Assembly (NCBI GenBank): GCA_022496805.1
Contig: CM040087.1
Span: forward strand, 33,008,253 to 33,072,252
Direction: 5' to 3'
Source of the DNA: Pohlia nutans
Lineage: Eukaryota > Streptophyta > Bryopsida > Bryales > Mniaceae
DNA length: 64,000 nucleotides
A model generated the notes under the pieces. That model did not search any database. It saw only the letters and a list, made by a program, of their open reading frames with translations, and had not been told where the DNA came from. How positions within the stretch are numbered: the first letter of the stretch is position 1; each line of letters opens with the position of its first letter. Both the position numbers and the translations under genes were made by a program. Below are positions 24,001 through 35,449 of this stretch, piece by piece.

Positions 24001-26586
24001 GACCAAAATTGATGTATGATCGTGTCCGCAGTACTCCCTCTCACTGGAGAAGAACCGCGTGAATGCGCTAATCGAAAATGCAATTCTCACGGCCGAAGAA
24101 GAAGGCTGCAAGGTCATCAGTCTCGGCATGCTCAACAAGGTTTGTATTGGAGAAACCCTACCCTCAACCCTGTGAAGCTCAAAACTTCTTCTCGTGGTGT
24201 GAAAAGAAGTCAAGAAAAAAATTAAAAAATAAAAAAGAAGAAAATATATTAATATTAATATTAATACTAATAACCTTAAAATAATTAAAATTTAAAGTTA
24301 AAAAACTTGGTACGCTCTTGATTAACCCCTAAAGGACCAAGAAGCCCAAATTGAGTACAAATTATTTTTCGGCAATTTTGAGTACGTCCTATGTAGACTT
24401 CTTTTTATATAAATGTATCTGTTGTTTGACCAACACATGCAATGTTCTTCATTGATTCTAGTGATATAAAATTTGGTCTCATCTGCATAATATTTTTCAC
24501 AATATGATCAATTGAATTTGTCATTTAAAATTGTGAATCCTTGGTCCTTTATGGGTTAATTCATAGTTGATCGGAGCGACCAATTAACCTTGGCTTGTTC
24601 TTTTTATTTGGCAGGAAGCAAGCCTGAATGGAGGGGGTAGTCTTCTGGTGAAAAGAAATCCACAGCTGCGCATTCGAGTGGTGTCGGGATACATGTTGAC
24701 GGCCGCCGTGGTCATCAAGAGATTGCCCGAACATGTGTCCAAGGTCTTTCTCGTCATGGGGTCGTTGGAGATCAGCCGCGGTGTCGCCCTGTATCTCGCG
24801 GCCCGAGGAGTATGCGTCTTGGTACGTACATGCCACTCATTTTCATGTGAGCATCAAAACTCTTTAGTGTCACATCCAGCGATGCCTTACTCAACCACTA
24901 TTATACATAAGATTGCATGTCTTTGATGTATTATTCATATCATTAATTAAATGTTTTTTCAATGTACTGAAGAGCAGATGCTAACACCTTCACAACAATC
25001 ATTTGAGATGATTCAATCTGAATTGCCACTTGATAGTCGGCGCTTTCTTGTCAACGTAACTACATTTCAAGCAGGACAACATTGCCCGGTAAGTAAATCC
25101 AAACTTCTTCAATGTTACATCTTCTTTTATTGCACCAAGCCCTAGGAAATGGTGAGAGAAACACAAGTTACATACAAATATGACAAAAAAATAAAAATAA
25201 AGATTAACTATGTGAAAAATGTTTTAAATCACCTTTCTATTTTTTGCAACCCCATGCATTTGTTTTCAATGTCATTTCTGCATGCAACACTTCATTGTCT
25301 CAATGTTATGGAATTCCACATAGTTGTAGCACCTAGGCTTTGCCAAGTAGTGAAAAGTTAAAGAAAATGATTTTAATCATATAAAAACTTAGGTTACCTC
25401 CACAACTAAATGATCCATTGATGCCATATCCAAGGACACTTGAACTTATTAGAAAATCCATTTGAGTCAATACATAAGGACGAATAAAATAAAATGAAAA
25501 TGATAGTTACAATAGTTATAACTAAGATAACATATGAGAACATATTCCTAGAATGTTTTGAAATGTTTTTGTTTTGAGGTTATTGCTTACAACTCCCAAA
25601 AATTACCCTTTGGATGCACATAGTTACCAAAGAATACAAAGGATGATCCTTGAAGATGCCACATGTGGGGTTTTAATCTATTTTTGAAGTTTAATAAGAT
25701 TTCTTGCCTTGACAATGAACGATGTAGGTATGGATACTTGAGAAAAGCATTCAAGCCAAGGACCAACAATGGGCTCCTGTAGGAACTCATTTTCATCATT
25801 TCGACCTTCACAAGCCCTTACCACAGTCTCGGAAAGATTGCACCTATGGAACATATCCTGCTATGCAAGTTCCCAACACCATCAAAGGCTTGCGATCATG
25901 CGAAGTAAGTTTATATTACCATGGTGGATTGACAATGAAGCCTAGTTTAAAGGTGGGGCATTAGAAATGAGCCCCTATTTGTGCTATACTCTTGAACTTT
26001 GGCTATTGTTCAAGTACACAATCGAATAGAATAGGTGCTCTAGAAAGAAAAAATCTCGTCACTAATATGGAACTAATTCCGTGAAAAAGAATACCAAAAA
26101 AGAAGTATTGGAAGATAAAAATAAATAAAACAACATGATTGATAGTTACATAGATGACATAGTAGTACTAAAAATAAACAAATGGTCATGAAAATCCAAA
26201 GACACAAACTTTCAGCCTTCTATTTTCTATAAATAACAATTTACTATAACAATTGTGGTATTATAATTATGCCCCATGGTGGTGCAGGACCCTGCTTTGG
26301 ATTATTCTCCAACTCACCATAGACTAGTTTTGCAGTCTAAGTTTTGAGCTCAAAATGAGTCTGAGGTGAGTTTCCACATTGAGACCCTCTTTTCGGTTAA
26401 CTCTATAATTGTGTCTGTGTATGAATGCAGGTATCTTTGCCACGCGGAGTGGTGCATGCGTGTCACGCTGCGGGACTAGTTCATTCCTTGGAGAAATGGC
26501 AACACCATGAAGTTGGACCCATCAATGTAGAGCATATTGATACTGTGTGGGAAGCTGCCTTGAAACACGGCTTCAAGTGTGTATAA
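18242..26586 (+). CDS. CER1: CER1-like aldehyde-to-alkane enzyme of cuticular wax synthesis
   Basis: ER membrane protein of the very-long-chain alkane pathway, which in Arabidopsis works with CER3 and cytochrome b5. Eleven in-frame exons: 18242-18307, 19015-19235, 20333-20571, 21597-21816, 22368-22489, 23195-23448, 24032-24139, 24615-24821, 24978-25088, 25728-25904 and 26431-26586, giving 626 aa, the usual CER1 length. The fatty-acid-hydroxylase His clusters are complete: H149-x3-H153, H162-x2-HH166 and H251-x2-HH255, plus H179, H184 and GHCNFE (H224). Complete clusters argue for CER1 rather than CER3/WAX2, which has lost several His residues. The C-terminal WAX2 domain spans roughly residues 445-622 ([18 protein letters not shown]). 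A second ATG directly follows the first. Introns are large and hold transposon scraps. Confidence 0.95.
18415..18800 (+). repeat. Imperfect ~170-bp tandem duplication in intron 1 of the CER1-like gene
   Basis: Both copies (about 18415-18585 and 18643-18800) carry, in order, AAACCATATG, GAATGCCGAAATCGTGACG, AGCTCCGTAGACT and ACTGAAATGTGCCAGT. A weaker third partial match may follow near 18850. Confidence 0.75.
21019..21143 (+). mobile_element. Truncated 3' end of the 34.9-45.3-kb LINE family, in intron 3 of the CER1-like gene
   Basis: About 90 bp beginning ACTCCGGTCTCC matches the LINE 3' end at 34,978-35,070 (ATGAATAAAGTGTG, GTAATGTCAATGA). A TAA microsatellite at 21019-21051 sits where the LINE has its GATA tail. 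Read as minus-strand sequence, this is a severely 5'-truncated insertion. No clear target duplication was found. Confidence 0.65.
24322..24559. mobile_element. piggyBac-like MITE, 238 bp, in intron 7 of the CER1-like gene
   Basis: The left tip TTAACCCCTAAAGGACCAAG and the right tip CTTGGTCCTTTATGGGTTAA are near-perfect inverted repeats bounded by TTAA. The interior is AT-rich and non-coding. It is the best preserved of the three similar copies in the window. Confidence 0.88.
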
Positions 26587-27009
26587 TTAGTACTGAGTGA
26601 GAGCTTCTATTACAACTAATTGTGGAGTCAAGAAATGGCAAAAAAGACAATGTAGTTTAGTAATGCGAACCTACATTTTAATGAAAATGTAAGAGTGAAA
26701 AGTACTGGAGGAATTGACAATATACGGTACCTTAAGTGAACCTACATTCGAGTACGTCCCCCTGCTTAGATATCAAAATTACTGTATGTCATCTACTTGT
26801 GGAGAATCAGTCCAAACCAAACATTTGCAGGCTCAAAAGCATGACATATTTGAACCTTTGATGAGGATAAGATGATTATTTGAATCCAGGACTGTGGGAG
26901 GAAATTTGTATTCATTGATGTAAATTATACCATATGATATAAATCAATGATATTGTGGTGTGCAATTAGTTAGTTTGAGGGAGACAAGTTTGTAGAATGA
27001 TTCGACAAA
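26587..27009. other. 3' flank of the CER1-like gene
   Basis: Probably 3' UTR followed by spacer. No gene was recognised. Confidence 0.4.
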
Positions 27010-27596
27010 TTAACCCCTAAACATATCAGGGTGTCCCTGGAATTGAAAATTTGAGAAAAAGCATTAGAAACTACTATTTAGAAGATTATTCTGGAATTGA
27101 TATACAAATGAAAGTTCTAGATTTTGAATTTTAGATTCCATCCGTACGGTTTGATTCACTAATACAATCACCAATATTTAATTATAAAATTTGAAAGTTA
27201 AAATTAAAAATTCCTTCTAAATTTGATTACAAACTAAATTTCAATATTTTTTGAGTAAAATTTGTTGGGGTGAGTTTGAAATGAGATACTCTTAAATGTG
27301 GTGATACTTTGAAATTTTTGTGTTTCTTAAATTTATGACCTCATTTTTCACGATTCCACTTTGAACTAGAGTCAATGCAATTTTGGCTTGGTCAACGACT
27401 TGAAATACTTCTACATTTGTAATTTAAAAAAAAATGTACTCTAGTATGACTAAATCCAGCCATTAGATAGGACAACAACTTGGTGAAGAATCTCAAAAAA
27501 ATTGGATGAGTTTCATCCAAGCATTGATGAGAACGTAAAAAGTCTTTGAATCCATTTGTGATCCAGTTTCTGGACGTTGGGACGTTTAGGGGTTAA
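27010..27596. mobile_element. Non-autonomous TTAA element, 587 bp
   Basis: The left tip TTAACCCCTAAAC pairs with the right tip GTTTAGGGGTTAA. The interior is non-coding and AT-rich. Part of it (a CCATCCGTACGGTT segment with flanks) reappears inverted inside the element starting at 31,724, so both belong to one family. Confidence 0.8.
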
Positions 27597-28857
27597 GTAG
27601 ACAGCTTTGGCCTCATGATGACAAGAACTTCATCACTTTCAACTGCAGCTCAAAATCTTGTTCTTGTTTAACCCTTAATCGCTTTTGGTACTGTAACAGG
27701 GCTCATTGGTTTTCCCTAGGTTTTTCCACTATGATATTGCCAAAAATAGATTGTATTAAATTAGAAAGTAACTGTACAATTGTATTCTCAACTAGAGTAC
27801 AAACATTTTGTCAAAATTAGAGAATCATCCAATGGTGAGATTGGATGATCATAGTATGTCTTTGAACCGTATAATGCACACTCAAAAATGAGATCTTGGA
27901 GGGTCTGTGACTTTAAAGATAAATAGAACTTGGGGTAAAATTTTCTAAAATAAAAGTAAAGATGTTCAACAATGACCTATGTCAACACCTCATTGTTGCA
28001 ATCTTTCACGTTAAGAATGGACTCACACATAATTATTGTGAATTTTATAAGTGAGAGTGACTTCTCCATGTACAGTTTAGGACAAAAATTTATACGTTGA
28101 AATATGAAAGGAGTTAGTACATGGATCAAGATTGGAATACATACACTAATGGAACATGAACAAGAGAACAAACCCTAAAAATAAAATAAAAAATAACAAA
28201 CTTCCAAACACAAGAAATACCGCATAGTACATGTGTTGTATTTGTAAGTATTTACTATATTTTGATTATTTTCAAGTATTTACAGTCTTTTCACGTTTTG
28301 TTCATAGGTATTTTCATAGTTATACAACTCCAAATTGAATTTTTTTTTCTAGAAGAACACACAATTCGCTATTTACGCACTTGGCTATATAATCATGCAC
28401 TTGGTCCCCGAGCGCATGATTTTATTTGTCCAACTTTTATTTTTTAAAAACCAACGATTATTGTCTTTCTTCAATCCCTTACATTGTAAACAAATAATTA
28501 TTTTAATAAATTTTTATTCTCATCTTTATCTTTTCTTTTATCTTTTCTTTTTTATCTTGATTTCTTTCTCGTCTTCTTTCTTGTCTCCCTCTTGTCTTTC
28601 TTCTTGTCTTCCTTTTTGTCTTCGTTGTCTTTTTTTTCTTCTACTTTTTCTTCAGTTGTGGCTGCTGAACCCTAAACAATGGGAGCAACCCAAAAGAAAA
28701 AAAAAAAAAAAAAAAAAGTTTTTTTTTTTTTTTTCGTTTTTTGGGTTGGCCGTGGGGTGCTGCTGAACCCTGAATGGCAGCTGCCAAAAAAAAAAAAAAA
28801 AAACTTTTTTTTTTGACTTTTTTGACTTTTTCTTGAAATTACTATTTTTAGTCGCTG

Positions 28858-28877
28858 GGGTGCGCGGCCGCGCACCC
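28858..28877. repeat. Perfect 20-bp GC palindrome, left arm
   Basis: GGGTGCGCGGCCGCGCACCC reads the same on both strands. It is an isolated GC island in AT-rich DNA and occurs again at 30449-30468. Confidence 0.9.
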
Positions 28878-30448
28878 AAAGACTCTTCTTCCTCTTCTTC
28901 TCCTTCCCCTCTCCACATATATACAGTGACGAGCAAAACTGAGTATTGATTTGAAACTTTTCCATTCAAACAACCATATCATGAGCATCAATGGGCAAAG
29001 TCCAAAAGTGAATTTGCAAAAGTTGTAGTGTGCGACATACAATACATTACTACCGAAGTTTGAAGAGAAACTCAATTGTGATTTGAAAGAAAATGAATTT
29101 CAAAGTTAGCCATGTCTAAAACTCGGTTTTGTGCGCTACAAGTTGGAAGTACTTTAAATTTTGTGAATTTTTTCTTATAGCTTCAATAAAACTTTTTGTG
29201 CCTTGGCATGTTGGTATACATCGTTTTAGACTATTGTACGCAAAAATTGAAGGAAGTTGACATTTATAGAATTTAAAATATCGACAATTTGACAAACATG
29301 CAAATGATGTTGATTTTCACGATATTTGAATTCTTTTTTGGATTTGAGAGTTGGGGATTGCATTGGCCATTGTATAGAGAGCGTAGGTTGCAATATGACC
29401 ATTGTTACATCTTAATGCCTTTACATTTGAAATAGTTGTTGGATAGGCCAATGCGTTCAATTTATATATTGGAGCTATACGATGTAGTTTTTTGGTTTAG
29501 GATTTTTGTACAAAAACTAGAGTTTATGACGCACATACTCAATTAACCAATTGAAAAACTTGTTTTTTTTGTGTTCAGTATCATCAAAATATTGTCAATT
29601 TTATGAAAGTCAGTGTAATTTCTGGCAGTTTTGAATTTTTTTGATGATATGGAAAATAATATTTTTTAAAATTTTGATTTGTAGGATTGAGTATGTGCGT
29701 CATAAACTCTAGTTTTCGTACAAAAATCCTAAACCAAAAAACTACATCGTATAGCTCCAATATATAAATTGAACGCATTGGCCTATCCAACAACTATTTC
29801 AAATGTAAAGGCATTAAGATGTAACAATGGTCATATTGCAACCTATGCTCTCTATACAATGGCCAATGCAATCCCCAACTCTCAAACCCAAAAAAGAATT
29901 CAAATATCGTGAAAATCAACATCATTTGCATGTTTGTCAAATTGTCGATATTTTAAATTCTATAAATGTCAACTTCCTTCAATTTTTGCGTACAATAGTC
30001 TAAAACGATGTATACCAACATGCCAAAGCACAAAAAGTTTTATTGAAGCTATAAGAAAAAATTCACAAAATTTAAAGTACTTCCAACTTGTAGCGCACAA
30101 AACCGAGTTTTAGACATGGCTAACTTTGAAATTCATTTTCTTTCAAATCACAATTGAGTTTCTCTTCAAACTTCGGTAGTAATGTGTTATATGTCGCACA
30201 CTACAACTTTTGCAAATTCACTTTTGGACTTTGCCCATTGATGCTCATGATATAGTTGTTTGAATGGAAAAGTTTCAAATCAATACTCAGTTTTGTTTGT
30301 AAGTGTATATAGGGGAGAGGTGAGGGGAGGGAGAGGGAGTTGAAGAATGAATGGGAGAGACCCTCTCCTCTCCCCTATATATATGAGGAGAGGGGAGGGA
30401 TGGAGAGGGAGGGATGGATATGAAAATGAGGGAGATGAGAAGGTTTAT

Positions 30449-30468
30449 GGGTGCGCGGCCGCGCACCC
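30449..30468. repeat. Perfect 20-bp GC palindrome, right arm
   Basis: Same 20-bp palindrome as at 28858-28877, at the mirrored position in the right arm. Confidence 0.9.
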
Positions 30469-30686
30469 AAGCGGCTAAAAATAGTAATTTTTAGAAAAAG
30501 TCAAAAAGGTCAAAAAAAAAAGTTTTTTTTTTTTTTTTTTTTTTGGCAGCTGCCATTCAGGGTTCAGCAGCACCCCACGGCCAAGAAAAAGGGAAAAAAT
30601 AAAATAAAATAAAATAAAATAAAAAATTGTTTTGGCGGCTACCATTCAAGGTTCAGCAGCACCCCACGGCCAACCCAAAAAACGAG

Positions 30687-30731
<45 letters not shown>

Positions 30732-30779
30732 TTTTTTTTTTTTGTTTTTGTTTTTGGTTTGCTCCCATTGTTTAGGGTT

Positions 30780-31090
30780 CAGCAGCCACAACTGAAGAAA
30801 AAGTAGAAGAAAAAAAAAGACAACGAAGACAAAAAGGAAGACAAGAAGAAAGACAAAACGAAGACAAAAAGGAAGACAAGAAGAAAGACAAAAAGAAGAC
30901 AAGAAGAAAGACAAAAAGAAGACAAGAAGAAAGACAAAAAGAAGACAAGAAGAAAGACAAAAAGAAGACAAAAAGAAAGACAAAAAGAAGACAAGAAGAA
31001 AGACAAGAGGGAGACAAGAAAGAAGACAAGAAAGAAATCAAGATAAAAAAGAAAAGATAAAAGAAAAGGTAAAAGAAAAGATAAAGATGA
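30780..31090. repeat. Purine-rich minisatellite
   Basis: Repeated GACAAGAAGAAAGACAAAAAGAA-type units run through the right arm. The complementary pyrimidine version in the left arm (about 28510-28650) has fewer copies, showing expansion after the foldback formed. Confidence 0.85.
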
Positions 31091-31380
31091 GAATAAAAAT
31101 TTATTAAAATAACTATTTGTTTACAATGTGGGGGATTGAAGAAAGACAACATTGATGTTTTTTAGAGAACTATTTAACCAACCTTTTTAAAAGTCAAATA
31201 TGCTTATGAAATGAGCGCACTTGGCCAAGTGCATAAATAGCGAATTGCGTGTTGAAGATGTATGTTATACCGCTCATCATCTGAACTTCACAATTCAAAA
31301 TCCAATTCTTGACAGATTTTCCGTTATTCGCATTTCCCACACAGTAGAGACCACAATGTAGTTGCTTGAGCACTAAAGGG

Positions 31381-31609
31381 TTAATCCCTAAAGGACCAAG
31401 AAGCCCAAATTGGGACTCATGTTTCTGATAGTAGTTTTCAATAGGTCCTATGTAGACTTCCTTTTATTCAAATTTATTTTTCTTTTGATCAACACATGCA
31501 ATGTTCTTTAGTGTTTCCAGTGATATGATATAAAATGTGGTCACATCTAAATCATATTTTCACGATACTATCAATTGAATTTGTCATTTTAAAACTATGA
31601 ATCCTTGGT
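31381..31609 (+). mobile_element. piggyBac-like MITE, third copy, right tip lost
   Basis: Starts TTAATCCCTAAAGGACCAAG and is collinear with the 24,322 MITE as far as GAATCCTTGGT near 31609, where the right tip breaks off. Confidence 0.8.
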
Positions 31610-31723
31610 TGAGCACCCATTCAACAATTTTCATTCACTGCACAATTACAAGCAATATTAAGATCTCCAAAGTTGTTGTGTTGGGGCCTCTGAAGCTTCC
31701 AAAAGTTGAATGCTTCACCCGGC

Positions 31724-32450
31724 TTAACCCCTAAGTGCCTGAGCGTCTTTTTTTATGCCCAAATTAGATCCATGTTTTCTCATTTGTCATGCACTTTTTT
31801 TAGTGTGGATTTTTTATTATAAATTTTACATGATGTTAACCTCATGCATGTGTGATCCAATTAGAAAGGGGTTGATTTGTGAAATTTTTGTGCCTCATTT
31901 CATGTTGTAATGATTCACTCTAAATTTCGAAGATTTCAGTGTAAAAGTGCTCTCAAAAAAGTCAACTTATAAAATTAAGCAACCAAAAAATCTCCAAAAA
32001 TCACTACACTTAGAGTATTACATTTCAACCAATCACATCAAATTTTATTTACAGATTGTCAATATCTTATTCCTAATCAATTTACAAAAGAATTTTGAAA
32101 TTTGAGTTTCAAAATTTATAAAAAAAAATATTAGTGATAACAACCATAGATCTAACCGTATGGATAGAATCAAAAATTCATAATGTACAACTTTTATTCA
32201 TATATCAAGTTCAAAATATCCCTCTTAGTTGCATTTTATAATGCATTGTTAAAAAACTATCAAATTTAGGTACAAACTTAGGTACATAACAAGATAGATA
32301 GATAGAAACTCCGGTCCCTTTATAGGGCCGGCGTGAATATACTGTCTGTTCATTTGGTTAATGAGCCAATGCCCACCAGATGGTACATAACAACAATTGG
32401 AGTGGCGCCACCTGCAGAAGCAGAATCCAACCAACAATTTAGGGGAGGGT
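31724..32450. mobile_element. TTAA element with one clear tip, interrupted by a LINE scrap
   Basis: The left tip TTAACCCCTAAGTGCC is clear at 31724. The interior shares an inverted segment (CTAACCGTATGGATAGAATC) with the element at 27,010. The right boundary is uncertain, perhaps near a TTTAGGGG at 32433. An 89-bp LINE insertion lies inside at 32293-32381. Confidence 0.5.
32293..32381 (-). mobile_element. 89-bp dead-on-arrival LINE copy with 12-bp target duplication
   Basis: The segment begins with a GATA microtail and contains the family 3' end (GGGCCGGCGTGAATA). The exact 12-mer GGTACATAACAA flanks it at 32281-32292 and 32382-32393. The duplication length equals that of the full-length LINE, and the tail is at the same end. 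Confidence 0.85.
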
Positions 32451-32593
32451 ATAATAGTTTTTTGGGGTCAATGCATGCAATTGGCATCTTGGTGAATTAA
32501 AAACAAATATAGGAAACTAAACAATATTTGTCTTACATCCTACAAATTCTTCGTAAACCCTGAATATTGCCTCCAAATCCTAATAGTTCTTCT

Positions 32594-33593
32594 TTAACCC
32601 CTAAAGGACCGTAAGGCCCCCACGAGGCTTCTGGAACTAGAAAGTGAGGAAATTTGGGTTCTTGGGCTTTGAATTGTAGGATGAGCAACCAAGAGACCCT
32701 GTCTCTTTTTGAGAGCGGAATTTGTGGGGAATTCTTGATTGGAAATTCATCAAGTGAGCGATTTTTGGTGATTTTTTTTGAGTTGCATGTTGAGTATCTA
32801 GGCAAAACTTCAGACCCTCATATCTTCCTCCTCACAACTCCAAATTACTTGAAAAAAAACTTCTACATGTTTAAAATAATGATATCTACTCATTGTAAAA
32901 ATTTCAGAATTTTTGGAACACTTTTGAACAATCTGATTTTAGCATGTGTACAAAATACCCCAAACAAGTTACTTCAATCTTCTCAACGGTGGCATTTTCT
33001 CAAAAATAGTGTGATTTTGTCGATCTTTTTTTCATAAAAAAGCTACGTAACTCTTCTTTAGTTTCAACGGTGCAGATCGTTAAAATTACCCCACACCAAC
33101 AAGGAATTGAGCTTGCCACAAGAGCTAGTCAAGAAAACAAGAGCTAAGTTCAACACCCCCCGGTCCTTCACCAATTAAACCTTGAATATTCTTGCCAAAC
33201 CCTTGTTATTCCAACCTAAAGCTAAAGAATCTTCTCACAAATCCTGCATAGAATGTAGTCCATCAATTTATTAACGCTTCATGCGTCTTTTTTAATTTCT
33301 TCACTTTCATTTTTTTAGTACTTGTAAACATAGCTATTATTTATCTTAAATATAGTTTCAGATATTAAATTTGACAAAAATACATTTCTTTTGAATTTTT
33401 ATCTTGTTTACACGATTGATGAAATTAGTAAAAATATTTAAAATGTCTTATAATTATGTTGAAGTTTTTGTCATACCTCTATAATGTTGATGATTATTTA
33501 TGAAAAATTATAAATCATACAATGTGATATTTCAAGTATTCAAATTGTAATACTTTTACTTTTACAAAACATGTGAAGACCTTTAGGGGTTAA
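32594..33593. mobile_element. Non-autonomous TTAA element, 1.0 kb
   Basis: Left tip TTAACCCCTAAAGGACC and right tip CCTTTAGGGGTTAA. The interior has no intact transposase. A 127-aa frame at 32654-33037 has no recognisable features. Confidence 0.8.
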
Positions 33594-33979
33594 AATAATA
33601 GTCAAAAAGGCATGGTTTCCAAAAGAACCTGTTGGGAGGTACTCCGAACTACACATAGCAATTGGATTTCATTTGGATATATATAAATAATATGTAATTT
33701 CATGAAATTTGGTCGTATGTTGTATTTATTTTTGTGGTCCAGTTGATGTACCGATTTCAAAGATGTGAAATAAAATGTTTGATGAATAAAATAATGGAGT
33801 TGATATCTCAGTTGATATACAAAAAGAAGTTGTAAATGTCAATGTGTAGATTACATCTAAATGTTTGGATTCATCATTTTTTAATATAAAATTTTAAATA
33901 AAATTTTCAAGGTTTTCTTTTGAATTTTAATTTTAAATCCCTAATTAGACTTCATTTTTAACTAAAAATTGTTGTAAAA

Positions 33980-34952
33980 AATTAGAATAGTATGCACTAT
34001 GAGATGGTAAAATTTGCATTATTTGATTCAACTTATTCTGGAAAATCTTTTTTGAGATCTCACATTTCGAACTAAGAATGGAACTTGAAATAAACCAATT
34101 TTATTATTTACTAAAAAATCACAATAATCATCTTATTTCAAAGATCCATAGCATACAAATCATAGTAAACTAGCACAAGAACCAAGGAAAATTGAATCGA
34201 TAAAAAATGCTATTGTATGTCATCAAGAAAAAGTTAACAAAGTCTATTCAACGTCAAATGTACATTGTCACACCAAATGGATAATTGTATATAATCCTTT
34301 GTATATCCTTTGTATACAAGGAGGAATTCAAAAGGGGTTTAGAAGGCCGCTTGTGATTCCCAAATATAATGTAGAGTGTATCTTGATACCATTTTTGGAA
34401 TAACATGCATTACAAGATGGTGTAGTTTCCATTATTTGATTCCCCTTATTTTGAAAAATCATGTATAATATCTCACATTCTAAAATTAGAATGAAACTTG
34501 TCATAGACTAATTGTGTTGATTTTCAAAAAAATCACAAAATCTTTTTTTGAAGATCCATACTGTACAAACAATAGTCTATTAGCACAAGAACCAGAAAAA
34601 AATTAGCCCAAGAACCAAAAGAAATTTAAATGTATAAGTTGATACATGATGTGAGCAGAAGGAATTAAAGTCAACTCACTCAAGTAATTTCAAGTAATTT
34701 CTATATTGTACAAACAATAGTCTATAAGCACAAGATCCAAAAAAAATTTAGCACAAGACCCAAAAAATATTTAAATGTATAAGTTGATACATGATGTGAG
34801 CAGAGGGAGATAAAGTCAACTCACTCAAGTAATTTCAAGTAGTTTTCTTTATTGTACAAACAATAGTCTAGAAGCACTAGAACCAAAAAAAATTTAAATG
34901 TATAAGTTTATACATGATAAAGTCAACTCACTCAAGTAATTTCAAATAATTT
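33980..34952 (+). repeat. Diverged tandem repeats beside the LINE insertion site
   Basis: A ~200-bp block near 33980-34200 reappears diverged at 34396-34620. From 34553 to 34952 a ~140-150-bp unit (TACAAACAATAGTCTA, TTTAAATGTATAAGTT, AAGTCAACTCACTCAAGTAA) is present about three times. The full-length LINE is inserted at the edge of the last copy. Confidence 0.75.
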
Positions 34953-34964
34953 TTATTGTACTCA
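34953..34964. repeat. Target-site duplication, 3' side of the full-length LINE
   Basis: TTATTGTACTCA directly abuts the GATA tail at 34965. The same 12-mer is at 45340-45351. Confidence 0.85.
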
Positions 34965-35200
34965 GATAGATAGATAGAAACACCAACCCTATAGAAAGGG
35001 CCGGCGTGAATAAAGTGTCCGTTCGTAATGTCAATGACCCGATGCCCACGGGACAAAGGGACATTGGAACAATACTACTCTCCCCTTTCGAGGATGGACA
35101 CTATAGTAACCAAAACAAAGTAACAGTAACAGTAACAGAGGAGAAAAGCGAAGTTCTGTTGGATGAGTGTTAGTTTGTATAAAGGTATGTTTAGTGTTAA

Positions 35201-35368
35201 GTTTAATCACCAAGTCATGAGTTCTTTGGTTGGTTGGTGAAGGGCGTTGTATCACGATTATGTGGTCCGGGTTCGAAACCAGTTGAGCTCGTTGAGCAGT
35301 GGTGTGATACACATGGCTTGGTGCTGCTAGTGAATTATCATGGCAGGAAAGTTGTACCAACCAACCGG
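35201..35368 (+). mobile_element. tRNA-derived SINE copy in the LINE 3' UTR (antisense to the LINE)
   Basis: Box-A-like TTTGGTTGGTTGGTG is followed by a perfect box B GGTTCGAAACC at 35270-35280, spaced as in tRNA-derived SINEs. Downstream CATGGCTTGGTGCTGCTA is shared with the diverged copy at 49325-49490. It may be a nested insertion or a piece acquired by the LINE. Confidence 0.65.
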
Positions 35369-35449
35369 CCCCATCTATCCCCTGAGACAAGCTGAGCTAG
35401 TGAATTTGAAGAGTGGCTAGCAGTGGTTTTCACCACTACCCCCCCTCTT

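Larger units (their letters stand above)
28353..31250. repeat. Giant foldback: >1-kb inverted repeat arms around a ~140-bp spacer
   Basis: Left arm about 28353-29545, right arm about 29684-31250. The inner ~600 bp on each side are almost identical in reverse complement. Outward, both arms share a 20-bp GC palindrome, poly(A)/(T) tracts, a GCTGCTGAACCC block and a pyrimidine/purine minisatellite. The right arm is longer because of homopolymer, GA-rich and minisatellite expansion. Low-complexity frames here (runs of Phe, Leu, Ser, Lys) are not genes. A transcript across it would fold into a very long hairpin. Confidence 0.9.
27670..31384. mobile_element. Possible TTAA-bounded element carrying the giant foldback
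   Basis: TTAACCCTTAATCGC at about 27670 and CACTAAAGGGTTAA ending at 31384 could be weak inverted tips enclosing the foldback. The match is limited to about nine bases, so this outer boundary is speculative. Confidence 0.3.

Noticed and set aside
30639..31152. Several open frames rich in Phe, Leu, Ser and Cys
   Set aside because: They are translations of the purine/pyrimidine minisatellite and homopolymers in the foldback arm, in all frames, with no protein signature.
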